The position numbers and the translations under genes are program-made. Under the pieces are notes generated by a model. It ran no database searches. It was given only the letters and a program-made list of their open reading frames with translations, and had not been told where the DNA came from. A stretch of 64,000 nt of DNA. It comes from Caprella mutica. Lineage: Eukaryota > Arthropoda > Malacostraca > Amphipoda > Caprellidae. This document shows positions 22,401 through 32,942 of this stretch, one piece after another. The DNA is taken from contig CANNZV010001617.1 of NCBI GenBank assembly GCA_947561585.1, forward strand, positions 62,001-126,000. The letters run 5' to 3'. The first letter of the stretch is position 1; the number at the start of each line of letters is the position of its first letter.

Positions 22401-22585
22401 GCTCTCGTTCGGTCACCATCCAGGATACCAGTGAAACAGAACCTACTGCTTGTGATCTTTCTGAAATAGAACTAAATTATCGCATGAAATGACGCACAGA
22501 GAATTATTCTGAACTCCAAGTGATAGTTAGTGAAGTGATAAAGTATCACTCAAGTTATTTACTCCTTTGCAAAAGAAATTAAAAG
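22388..22585 (+). other. Vsx: Gene B exon 1 (5' UTR)
   Basis: GC-richer transcribed-looking sequence ending in a strong donor, AAAAG|GTATGT. Spliced to the acceptor before 24405 it places the gene B ATG four bases into the junction context AAAAGAATGG (A at -3, G at +4). Reading back in the coding frame meets TAA at 22539-22541, so this exon is not coding in that frame. The 5' boundary is a guess from the initiator-like TCAGTT. Confidence 0.5.
22484..22512 (+). promoter_or_regulatory. Two overlapping upstream ORFs in gene B leader
   Basis: ATGAAATGA at 22484-22492 is a two-codon upstream ORF. A second ATG at 22489 opens a seven-codon ORF ending TGA at 22510-22512. No other ATG follows before the main start if exon 1 is spliced at 22585. 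They could dampen translation of the main frame; that is inference. Confidence 0.35.
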
Positions 22586-24404
22586 GTATGTACAATTGTT
22601 ATTAAAATGAATAAGTTTCACATTTATTATACAGTGACCCACTAAAAGGTGTACCCAATTTTGAAATGAATATAAATATTGTATTTGTATGTAGATATAA
22701 ATAGAATTCAATTAAAATTATAGTTGGAGTTTTTAAAATTATTTCATGATTTGTTTGGATATTATATCACTTGTTCCTCTTCAATAACATTAAAAAATTG
22801 TAAATACAAACTATTTTATCTAGAGAATTTGTTACTGAAATTATTTTTTCCAAATTTCTTACCCTCTTAACTTTATGTTATTCATATTAATTATTATAAA
22901 AATCTATAAAATTTCCTTTGGAATTAATTTTTTCTTTTTAACTTTGTAGCTAAGTAAACGTTGAAATATTTTAATTAGAATTATTTATTTTAATTAGAAA
23001 TAAATAACATTAGATAATATATAATATAAAATAATAACAAATTAATTAATTTGAAACTCAGGTCACTGATGTAGCTTTAAAATTCATTGTCATTATTTCT
23101 CTTTTTTAATGGAGAAATATATTTACTTTTAATGCTATAATGTTTATCAACCTCTATCGATATAATTATACATCTATATTCACAAATATGATTTCTAAAC
23201 TATAGAATATAGTAATGAGGTTACATTATTATATATCCTAATAATTTCCGTTAATTTAATTATTTTAAGTCACGTAAATTAAATATTATAATATAATACT
23301 TTTTAATTTCATTAATATTCATATGCTTGATTTAATAAATATTATTAAAGTATTAGCTATATATATTCAAACATACTTTATATTTATTTATATTTTTCTA
23401 TATTAATTTATTAAGATCCCAAATAGAAAATAATTACTAAGGTTTTACAATCTATTAAATTTTCGATGGCATTATATGAATTCTATTCGAAACCCTATCT
23501 ATGGCGTCATTATTCCATATATTAATTGATATATAACCATCTTTACTTGAAATTAATGGCTACATTGATCCATATATTAGATATATTATAAATTAGTTAC
23601 ATATAGTAAACATCATACAACCATGCATATATATCATATAATATATAATTTTTTTCTGTAACTGATAATAATATTTATTTGATAGATAAATTTTTCTCCT
23701 GCGAGCCATTCTCTCTCACGAAAAATTGAAATATGATTTGTATTACCAAGGTACTGATGCCATTTATATTATTTACACCAAATAGAGTGTTTAATTTACT
23801 TATACACTTATAAAAATTGTACTCCATTATCAAATAAAACACATAAATGTAGAATATAATATGCATTATATCACATGGCTCTAAAAATCACAACTAATAA
23901 CATTTACAACATTAAAAAGCAGTGAAGTAAATGAGCCATTCATTTACCACTAACTAATATTAATTAGATAGGTACTATAATGCGCTAATATACAATATTA
24001 CAAACTAAATCATGTAACAAATTTCGAGAAAATTCACGCATAATTTGAAAATATTTATTTCATCTTTCAAAATTTTATTTATTGATAGATAAATAAAATT
24101 TATTTCATGCTCATTATTTTTAATTAGATATATTTTATTAATGCTTATCTCTGTAAACATATCTATTAATTGAAGAGTATTTTAATTAAAATGCATGTCC
24201 CTCTATAATTGCATATATTATATTTATTATATATTATCCAGTATCAAATAAATACTATTTGGTACTAATTTAATAATATATTATACAATTACGTTACATT
24301 TTTTAATATTATACTTCTATAGTACATTTTAATACTTTCAACACTAAGATTACTGCTTGATTCCCAATACTGATGTGGTCTCTGTATCCCAGTTGTATCC
24401 CCAG
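22586..24404 (+). other. Vsx: Gene B intron 1
   Basis: GTATGT at the 5' end and CCCCAG at the 3' end. The interior is about 1.8 kb of very AT-rich sequence with no array and no coding potential. Confidence 0.55.
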
Positions 24405-24405
24405 A

Positions 24406-24513
24406 ATGGATAGAGGAGGCCTGCACGTGTCCCCGTCCCTCCAAGCGGCCCATGCCCACATGACGGCCCTCACCACTCCTTCACTGCCCCAGAGATCACC
24501 CTTTGCAATACAG
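24406..24513 (+). CDS. Vsx: Gene B coding exon 1: start codon and first half of octapeptide
   Basis: The frame is 36 codons, MDRGGLHVSPSLQAAHAHM and on to RSPFAIQ, ending at a GTAATT donor. The acceptor CCCCAG ends at 24404, leaving one A before ATG. The start has a good context (A at -3, G at +4), and an in-frame stop lies upstream in the spliced leader. FAIQ continues in the next exon as ELLGLN to form the eh1-type motif F-x-I-x-x-(I/L)-L. The minus strand is also open across this exon (24309-24551), which is a shadow. The exon is one of the few GC-rich patches in a strongly AT-rich region. Confidence 0.85.
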
Positions 24514-24707
24514 GTAATTGATGTAACAATTATAATGTTATAATAGTGCACATCTCTTCATTACAAAATTTCAATAAAATCTTATAAATTTTTAGATATA
24601 ATCAATACAAATTTTTTTAGTATATTTTAATATTTAAATTAAAGATTTCAAAAATGTAAAGTTTCACATCTGCTTTCCTTTACTAACTGATGTATCTTTC
24701 TGTACAG

Positions 24708-24897
24708 GAACTACTTGGTCTCAACCCCCACTCCGACTCCTCCCCCATCCCTCACTCCCACGGCAACTCCCCCCTGTCCGCAGCCCCCCCTCTCATCTAC
24801 TCCCGCCACGCATTTGCGGCAGCGCACCACGCCGCCGCCGCACCATTCTTCCCCGACAGTAGACACATGTGGATGAACCACGCAGCCTTCCTGCCCG
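24708..24897 (+). CDS. Vsx: Gene B coding exon 2: second half of octapeptide, His/Ala/Pro-rich
   Basis: The acceptor is TTTCTGTACAG and the donor CCCG|GTAATG. It encodes 63 codons plus one base: ELLGLNPHSDSSPIPHSHG, a Pro/Ser segment, then RHAFAAAHHAAAAPFFPDSR and HMWMNHAAFLP. The start completes the FAIQ-ELLGL motif of the preceding exon, separated by a 194-bp intron. The frame stays open past the donor into a tandem array for another 150 codons, ending at 25349. That tail is repeat sequence and should be excluded, although a splice failure would append it. Confidence 0.88.
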
Positions 24898-24909
24898 GTA
24901 ATGAGCGCT

Positions 24910-25145
24910 GTATTACCGAACAGACTATTACCGAACAGACTATATTACCGAACAGACTATTACCGAACAGACTATTAGCGAACAGACTATTACCGAACAG
25001 ACTATTACCGAACAGACTATATTACCGAACAGACTATATTACCGAACAGACTATTAGCGAACAGACTATATTACCGAACAGACTATTAGCGAACAGACTA
25101 TATTACCGAACAGACTATTACCGAACAGACTATTACCGAACAGAC
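24910..25145. repeat. 15/18-bp tandem array starting just after a splice donor
   Basis: Units TATTACCGAACAGAC with an 18-bp form carrying an extra ATA (TATATTACCGAACAGAC) and a GCGAAC variant. The first unit starts about 12 bases after the exon 24708-24897 donor. Both unit lengths are multiples of three, so the exon's frame runs through. Confidence 0.9.
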
Positions 25146-25340
25146 TATTACTCTACAGTCTATTACTCTACAGTCTATTACTCTACAGACTATTACTCTA
25201 CAGACTATTACTCTACAGTCTATTACTCTACAGTCTATTACTCTACAGTCTATTACTCTACAGTCTATTACTCTACAGTCTATTACTCTACAGTCTATTA
25301 CTCTATAGACTATTACTCTACAGACTATTACTCTACAGAC
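25146..25340. repeat. 15-bp tandem array (TATTACTCTACAGTC), about 13 copies
   Basis: Derived from the preceding array by replacement of CCGAACAGA with CTCTACAGT or CTCTACAGA. The join is sharp. Confidence 0.9.
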
Positions 25341-25379
25341 TGTTACTAAATAGACTATTACCGAACAGACTATTACCAG

Positions 25380-25540
25380 ACACACAGTCACTAACTACCG
25401 AACACACAGTCACTAACTACCGAACACACTGTCACTAACTACCGAACACACAGTCACTAACTACCGAACACACAGTCACTAACTACCGAACACACAGTCA
25501 CTAACTACCGAACACACAGTCACTAACTACCGAACAGTAC
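25380..25540. repeat. 22-bp tandem array, about 7 copies
   Basis: Unit CACACAGTCACTAACTACCG followed by AA. It shares the CTACCGAACA core with the first of the three adjacent arrays, so all three look like successive expansions of related sequence in the same intron. Confidence 0.9.
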
Positions 25541-25743
25541 TTTATCAAAATTTTCTTTATTATAAATAATTGTAAAGAATTAATTCTTACTATATTTAGC
25601 AATGGTAGATGAGAAATTTATTTAAATAAAATTAATGCAAACATTTTTTGAAATTAGTAAATATTTAAAATTTACTCAAATATTAATTACGTTATGAATA
25701 TATTATTAAAACCATTTAACTCATCATTAGTTTTTCCTTTTAG

Positions 25744-25839
25744 GTATGGGGGGAATTTCCCCCGTTGGTGGTGGAGTCACTGGTATGTTGGGGGGATTCA
25801 GAGGGGGCGATAATCACCCCCCACCCAGTCACAGCCCTG
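25744..25839 (+). CDS. Vsx: Gene B coding exon 3: Gly/Pro-rich
   Basis: The acceptor is TTTTTCCTTTTAG and the donor CCCTG|GTAAGT, both strong. The 96-bp exon is phase 1 at both ends, which fits the one-base overhang of the previous exon. It reads MGGISPVGGGVTGMLGGFRG then GDNHPPPSHSP. There is no domain; such Gly/Pro-rich linker lies between the octapeptide and homeodomain in this family. GC content is far above the flanking introns. Confidence 0.82.
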
Positions 25840-26328
25840 GTAAGTACTAATAGTAATTATTTACAGTCACTATGATTATAACACATTCTATTACTAATAA
25901 TTTATCAACTTTGAGTTATTTTATAATATTTTTCTCTGTACCTACATAATGATTGAATATTTAAAACATTTATTAATGTGTAAACATTTCGATGGCAACA
26001 TTCACTCACACATTTAACATTATTTAGCAAAGTAACTGAACTGTGATGTGCTAACACCGTGGACTGTACACCTCTAAATCATATAACAAATTCACTGTGT
26101 TACGATTTACTGTTGCACTAACTCTATTATGAACTATTTAGCATCATTTGGTTAATAGTTTCTTATGTCTTTAGATGAAGATACAATCTACTTTACATTA
26201 CTATGGTTATAATTCTATTTAAAAACATCAATACTATAAGATTGTTTTACACTTATAATTATTAATATTTAGATGCATGTACACTAGTTACAGTGAATAT
26301 GATGTAGATATGGTGGCTGCTTGGAATA

Positions 26329-26401
26329 CCCCCCCCCCCCACTAAATTGATTTATTGAACACTCTACCCCCCCCCCCCCTTATATCAGTGGGGGGGGGGG
26401 G
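26329..26401. repeat. Poly-C / poly-C / poly-G hairpin-forming cluster
   Basis: Twelve C at 26329-26340, thirteen C at 26367-26379 and twelve G at 26390-26401. The second C run can pair with the G run across a 10-base loop. It is intronic. Similar C runs occur at 16575, 18597, 18814, 45163 and 63252. Confidence 0.85.
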
Positions 26402-27001
26402 TGGCTCGTATCGTCCCTAAAACTGTAAATGATTACCAATGAGGTATTTTGTTTTATATTCTTCATGCTATTCATTATTTTCATTTATGTGATTTAATAC
26501 AAATAAAATATATTAAATAATCTATAATAATGACTAAGGTATATTTTGGATTTTCTTTTTCTCTTATTATTGAAATTTTTTCCAGTCACTCCAGTTATTC
26601 AACATTTTATATAATATTAAAATGTTGAATAACAACTAACAATTAATGTTGAATTACAACTAACAATTATATCAGAGTAACAATTATTCTTTTTTTGAGT
26701 ATTTCTCTAATTTATTAAATGTATAATTATTTATTATTACTGATCTTCTTTACTTTCATCCTGCAATGTTTATATTATTAACTACTCACTATTTCTAATT
26801 ACTTTATATCTATAATGAAGGTAATTAGACTTTATTGTTTATTCCTTACTATGATAAATTATTTCATATACTCCGACATGACATAGGTGAAAACTACAAT
26901 CTTTATACTGCTAGTGATAGGTTGTGACTATTGGCTTTACTCCATTGCTACCAATCATCAGGTTCCCCCTGTTTTCCCCTGTTTCTATTTCCTGTTGTTA
27001 G

Positions 27002-27169
27002 TGCAAACAGTTTCCCCGTTGGAGTCCCCCTCCCCCCATCAACAGACAGGCTCAGTGGGGGTTCCTCCGGTGGTATGTTTTACTGGGGGAGAACCTACTC
27101 TCACTTTAGTGACTCCACTCCTACCAGTCATTAAAGTTAAATTAGCAACTATAAAAAGATTCACACAAG
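27002..27169 (+). CDS. Vsx: Possible gene B coding exon 4
   Basis: The acceptor TTTCTATTTCCTGTTGTTAG has a good pyrimidine tract, and the donor is CAAG|GTAAAT. The 168-bp exon is phase 1 at both ends, matching the previous exon's overhang. It reads VQTVSPLESPSPHQQTGSVG first, which looks protein-like and GC-rich, then a more hydrophobic stretch (LTLVTPLLPVIKVKLATIKR) that looks less so. An internal GTATGT donor at 27073 would cut the exon to 27002-27072 and keep only the convincing part. I do not recognise the sequence. It could be an ORF in an unusual intronic GC patch. Confidence 0.35.
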
Positions 27170-27400
27170 GTAAATCTCAACACTAGTTCGTCTTACCTCA
27201 CTGCATTAAATGTTATAACTTATTCTAATTGAACTGTGATGTTAATTGTCTACTTTAGATACACAAATTGGTACATATGCTTTTATATCAAGAGCATGCA
27301 ATTAATTTTATTGAGTCTATATAGTTTTCCCTGTGTATTTTCTAACTTTAGAAACGCTTTTGTATATATTTAATAAAACAGTAAACTGGATATTATCAGT

Positions 27401-28003
27401 TTAAAGGTCCTCTCCACGCTCCGGGAAAAAAATGAGTTTATTAGGTACATAATATTATAGAACTAAGGTCTACGATCATTATTCTGCAAACCGCGTACAA
27501 TTCGGTTCAGTATATATTTTATAATTTGCTTTTAAAGTTTTTTAATACTTTGTGAGCAACAATTGAGCGAATCACTAATCTGATGCTCAAGAAGAAGATT
27601 GTAAACTCTTTGTTTTAAATACAAATTTGAATTTTATGAACAAAACATGCGTTTTCGGCCTTTATTTTAGATATTAATTGTTCCCGAAAGTATATAAACG
27701 TTTCTATTATAAGTTCATTCAATTTTATACCTTAACACGAACATTAAATGGATTTATTAAACCTAATACATAGTTGGCAATCAAAACAAATGGTGTACAT
27801 TCTTTTTCTTCAGGCTGAAAATTTCTTAAATTAGTAAGTCGGAAGTAAAATAGGTTTTGTACAGTTTAGATTATTAAAATCTTCAAAAGCATATAAAATT
27901 AAAAATATGCTACCAAATTCGATGCGGTTTGCAGCAAAATGATAAGAAACATTAGCCTCGTTGAATAAGGCAATAAAAATATTTGCTTGGAGGGGACCTT
28001 TAA
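27401..28003. mobile_element. ~600-bp MITE with long terminal inverted repeats, TTAA at each end
   Basis: The left end is TTAAAGGTCCTCTCCACGC and the right end, inverted, is TTAAAGGTCCCCTCCAAGC. The inverted repeat continues imperfectly for about 150 bp (left CTGCAAACCGCGTACAATTC; right inverted CTGCAAACCGCATCGAATTT). The TTAA at 27401-27404 and 28000-28003 may be a piggyBac-type target duplication or part of the repeat. No transposase is encoded. The 60-codon minus frame at 27831-28013 lies in the arm. Confidence 0.7.
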
Positions 28004-29264
28004 GTACATTCAAATGTGTCGAAGTGTGTCAACATTATTCACGTAAAATTAAGCATAAATATATTAATGGAAATGCAAATAGAGTAAAGTGACTATCTTC
28101 ATTTGTTACTAAAGGGTCTTAATGGTAGATATATCCCTTACCCATAATAATTTAGGAAATTTACCAAAATGTTAGATAGTTACTTTACTTTACTTTCTCT
28201 CCATTGCTATGTGTGTTGACTCTAGTGAGTGTGTTGACACAGCACATGATGATGTGTCAGACTGACACACTCTACCTAACATTTAATATTCTCATACTGT
28301 CTTGCGATGCTTTTTGCCAGTCACTTCCCTTCTTTTGGTGACTTACGCTACTACCGGAATGGCCTGGGGTATACGACATATCTATTGTGAAGTCATTAAT
28401 TCATCTAGGAAGAGTTATGAATGAATATACTTTTTTATATCAGAGAAATTTTCTTTGCCGGCTAAGGACTGTATAATATTATTTGTAGCATTTAATATCG
28501 TTTATATTTCTTAGAGGCAATTAAAATCACTTTATTTTAATGATGTTAAGTAATTCTACTGGAATCATTAGTTTTGTGTTTCCTAACAATAGCTGCCTAC
28601 CTGTGCGGTACAACAATTAAACATCAAACCTTTCGATTGGAGGAAAAAAGAAAATATTTCTATAATTTCATCATTTTTTTATGTGAATTCTGCTTTTTCT
28701 GTGGTTTCTTCAGTCTTTTCTTCTAAGATGTCATTGTGCCGTGGATATGACAACCGTTTGTCAAGTCTGCCTGTAGTTGTACAAAGCCTTTATTATTGCT
28801 ATTATATTAAGTAATAAGGACTACTTACTCCACTACACATCAGTCCAAATTAATCGTAACGTTACTAATGATATGTTGCTATGTATCGTGCCTTACTACT
28901 AATTAGTAGTATAATTAATTCTTATCTTATTTATTTCAGTAATATTATAAATACTCCTTACTTATTAAAGTTTTTTTTTCTAGTTACAAAATATAAATAT
29001 ATTTCCACTAAAATCAAAAACATCGAAAGTTCAAATCTTTTGTTACTCCTCAAAACTGCAGTAGGAAAATTTTAATCTCGTACATCTGCAACTGGATTTG
29101 TTTCGTTTGTGCCAATAAATAAAAATGCCTTGCGCCAATCGATCAAATTCCCTAAACTTTCCGAATCTTGTTCGAATTCCTCTTTTGTGTTCGGAGACTG
29201 ATCGCATTCGTCACTTAACTCGAAGATTAGGCTTCGTATTCAGACTCTCAGGATATGGTAGGCT
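28004..29264. other. AT-rich presumed intron of gene B
   Basis: No gene or array. Short direct repeats of GTGTTGACA/TGTGTCAGAC occur around 28215-28265. Confidence 0.4.
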
Positions 29265-29402
29265 ATTTGCAAGATCTGAGACTGTATTTGCAAGATCTGA
29301 GACTGTGTTTGCAAGATCTGAGACTGTGTTTGCAAGATCTGAGACTGTAGTTGCAAGATCTGAGACTGAATTTGTAAGATCTGAGACTGTATTTGCAAGA
29401 TC
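29265..29402. repeat. 21-bp tandem repeat (TTTGCAAGATCTGAGACTGT), about 6.5 copies
   Basis: Unit GCAAGATCTGAGACTGTRTT. Frames on both strands are open because 21 is a multiple of three. The AGATCTGAG core resembles the arm of the 8656-8782 element. Confidence 0.9.
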
Positions 29403-32400
29403 TATGATTCTATGAAATTTAAACAATGCTCATAACAAATCAAAGAATCTAAATAACCATAAAGTGGGATTAGAAACTCTACTAACTTTAAATAAATGAT
29501 CTCAAGAGTAAGATATGAAATGCCACTTCAGTACTGGACCCCTTTACCTAAAATAGTGATGATAATACTCAATGTTTGAAATTTAATGAACTGACTAAGT
29601 TATTGAGTTCTATTTAATGACAGTAGAATATAATCCAGTACGTTATCATGTTCTCTTCAATTCCAGTACATCATCATGTTCTCTATAAGTTCACAAGTAC
29701 CTGAATGCATTATTCCGTACTTTGTGTGCCTAATTGTGCCATAGAATAGTGTGTGATTGTTGACTTACCTCCTTGCCAGAAAAGGTATATATTTACCCAA
29801 AAGAGGAGCTGTAATCACCCACTGCCTGAGGTACTCCTGTGCTACGTACCTTATCATGGCTACATGTGACAGTCAGGAAGCAGAGGGTTAGAAGAGACAG
29901 GAACCTTGTGATTGATGTCTGTCAATGGGTATAACTCAATAATACCTAATGGGTATAACTCAATAATACCTACTCAGCCTGCAGATCAAATTAATAGACT
30001 GCACACAATGACACCTTTATGCTATTGCAATACGTTTACCTTTCCCTAATTAGTTTGTACCTTCCTATGCTAACTCTGGCAATAACCTAATGCTGTGTGC
30101 TCTTGGAGTGTATTGTGAATCTTACTACACACATTTAATTAGTAAAGACATGTGGTGTGTTAGTGAGAATAACAAACGAAATTAGTACATTGCTGATAAA
30201 CTGATCTGAACCTTATAAAATCATCCTCTTTTTTTATCCATTTCTCTTCCTCCACCTCCTCCTCCTCTGTCTCCTCTCTCTTCCTCCTGTCTTCGCTCTC
30301 CTCCTCTCTCCTCCTCTAATTGGCGTAAGGATAACCCCTGGGTTTAACAGGCGGAACTTTATAGTCTGCAGACGAGACGGAAACAGTCTGCCTCCGGCAG
30401 GATGGGGGTCTGGAGGGGAAGCTATAGGTGGGGGAGATACTATAAAGGGAGCAATACCATTATGACAATAGTTAACCTTTTTACTTATTAAATATGGTAT
30501 ATTTGAAAATTGTCTGCATTGTTTTACAATTATTAGATTTTTAACCCCAATGCATCAGTTTGATGTGTGTTTTCTAAGCACATCCTTTTTAAATGACTTT
30601 ATATCTTTCATGGCATTCCTCTTTTAAATTTGTCAGCCTTTCTTGACTTTGTTCCTACGTAAATACCAAATGTATTTTTGTTTTTAAATGTTGAAAAATA
30701 TTTAAGTATCGGCGTAAATCACGTAAATCAATTGTAATGGGGTGACGTGTGGTATAGAAAGAAATACAGCTTGGTACCCGCTAAGCACACATCAGTCCAT
30801 ACGTTTTTAAGGAGAACACTTACGTCTTACATGCGCCAGGAACACACCCTCTCTTCCACCCAATCACAGCTCTGCTCTCTAAGTTGCCAATGTCTTATAT
30901 ACCTATGTATATATTTCTCCTTATATGTTCAATTTTTTTACTTTAAATTTGATACACATTAGTTTATTATATATACTAACAACTTGTAAAAATACAGTAC
31001 AGTAGGTTTTATAAATATGACATGTATTCTTTAAACACATATAGGCAAGCCTTCCGACACCTTCTGAACGTCAAATTCATTAGGGTCAAAGACAATATCT
31101 TTCGGCTCTAGGAAATTTCGGTCTCGTTTTATAATGATTTTAATAACAAACAATAATAGGAAAAGTGGAAATTATTAATATTAAAATGTTTACTGTATTT
31201 ATTAAAAGCGGATAACATTATTAACAGTTGTAAAATGATACGTAACATTAGAAATTTTCGATCTCTGAACTTTCGGTCTGAGTTATAAATAATATCTTAT
31301 TAACTAGATGTCCCTCAAATTCCCAAGCCAGTTTATTAATAAAATCATGAAGTGTGATAGTACAACAAACTAGCGGATACAACAAACTGCATAACGGCCA
31401 TTTATGTTGAGATGCCATTTATCTTTCCGAAACCAAATGTTCCGATAGTGAATTTTTCAGACCGAAATTTCCGAGACTGAAATTTCCGGCCATCATATTT
31501 TCCCATTAAAAACATTTATTAGATTGTCTTCACTTACTTCTCCCATAAATATCTTATTTCTATTTATTTTCAAATATCGATACATTTTTATTATATTTCA
31601 ACATCTTAATTATTAGCTTATAGTTTGTGAGTGGCCTTGTCTCCCCTACACTGTATATAGGTAAATTGAAACTAACTTGTAAGTTATAGTAATGCACTTC
31701 AGTGTGTAAATGAAGTAAATGAAATTATGTGTCAATATGACACACTTGCATGTATGCAAATCTTTTCCATTGATATATTCTCATTATATATTGCTATACC
31801 TTAGTGCTATTCCTTCCTTTAATTGGGTAGATACTCTTCTGTCACCAGTGTAATTAACTCTTATGATTTACTGATAGTTAGGAAATTAAATAACAACATG
31901 TATTATGGGATGTGAATTTAATGTACAATTTTGCCGTGTTTTCGTACATTGAATTTGAAGATGATAATATGAGTGAGAGAGTATTTATGTGATAACTTAT
32001 TATTAATATATAATAGATCTCTCCTTCAAATAATAAAAATAAATAAATTTCTTGATTGAAAATTATAATTTCAAAATATCTAATTTTTATGGTATTTTAT
32101 ATACATATTAATTTATTTAGCATTTATTACTATTTCATTTAATTATTTCATATTAATTCCGAAGTAGGTAATATTTGGCATGTTTTAATTTGAATTAATT
32201 TATACCATCATTCAACTGACAATATCCCTAATATAATAAGACTTAATTAGCTACAATCAAAGTATAGAATATATACACATGCTAAATATACCTAGGGTCT
32301 ATTAACTAATTATTTCTCTATTGTGGACTATGGAAGTTGCTATTATATCTTTACACCATCTGTCAAGTCCTAACGAACTGAATATTGATGTACTTACTAA

Positions 32401-32942
32401 CTAACTATTATTGCAATATCAAATGAAAACGCCAAACTAACTTGAAATCCGACTCTGTGGAACGCATGCACCTGGTGGCTGAATTAGTTACTGAGTAGAT
32501 GATGAGATTAGAGTTAATAATGTTATTATTATAGCAGATACATTTAGCTAGAACGGATGCTGCAAACTTTGCGCTGATTACCTTATCTTGCAAATAGCAG
32601 ACTGCATTTTCAGAATGTTGTTATGTTGCTGGTAATTTATTGGTAATTAATTTGAACCTCTAATCTAATTAAAGAATAAGGGGGGTCTATAATATTTCAG
32701 ATTGGAGTAATTAAATGTATCTAGTTTTATTGATTTAACTAGACTGTTAAATGATACAGTACAATTATTACTTAGTAAAGCTGAGTGCAGATAGAGGAAT
32801 CGATACGCTATTTAGCATTTAATTATGAAGTATAAAATATGTGCAGGGATTTCTTTAGCAATTAAACACTCGGTAACAGTACATAAAAAACTGTGTATGT
32901 TTTATAGGGAAAAAAATATGAAAACATTTCAGGTTGAATAAG
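29403..32942. other. Presumed gene B intron: AT-rich with GC-rich islands
   Basis: Contains a pyrimidine-rich run of CTCCTC at 30240-30318 followed by a GC-rich island at 30318-30450 with TAATTGGCG and GGATAACCCC, and another island at about 30730-30890. These are candidate regulatory patches. Region 31086-31496 holds several GAAATTTCGGTCT motifs in both orientations (arms at 31106-31124 and 31459-31478), likely a decayed foldback element. No coding exon was recognised. Confidence 0.4.

Larger units (their letters stand above)
24406..27169 (+). other. Vsx: Gene B: Vsx-family gene, 5' part (3-4 coding exons)
   Basis: Coding exons at 24406-24513, 24708-24897 and 25744-25839, plus a probable one at 27002-27169, join in frame and encode about 187 residues. 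The diagnostic feature is the octapeptide/eh1 motif SPFAIQELLGLN, the Groucho-type repression motif in its Vsx form (human VSX2, as I recall it, has FGIQEILGLN). It is split after Gln by an intron. The rest is low-complexity His/Pro/Ala/Gly-rich sequence typical of the region before the homeodomain. No homeobox exon was found up to position 64000, so the gene leaves the window. It lies 13.4 kb downstream of the gene A stop in the same orientation. Confidence 0.85.

Noticed and set aside
24309..24551. 80-codon minus-strand frame
   Set aside because: Shadow of gene B coding exon 1, whose + strand frame carries the octapeptide half and clean splice sites.
24690..25349. 219-codon + frame read as one protein
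   Set aside because: Only 24708-24897 is exon; the rest is a read-through into intronic tandem repeats past a good GT donor.
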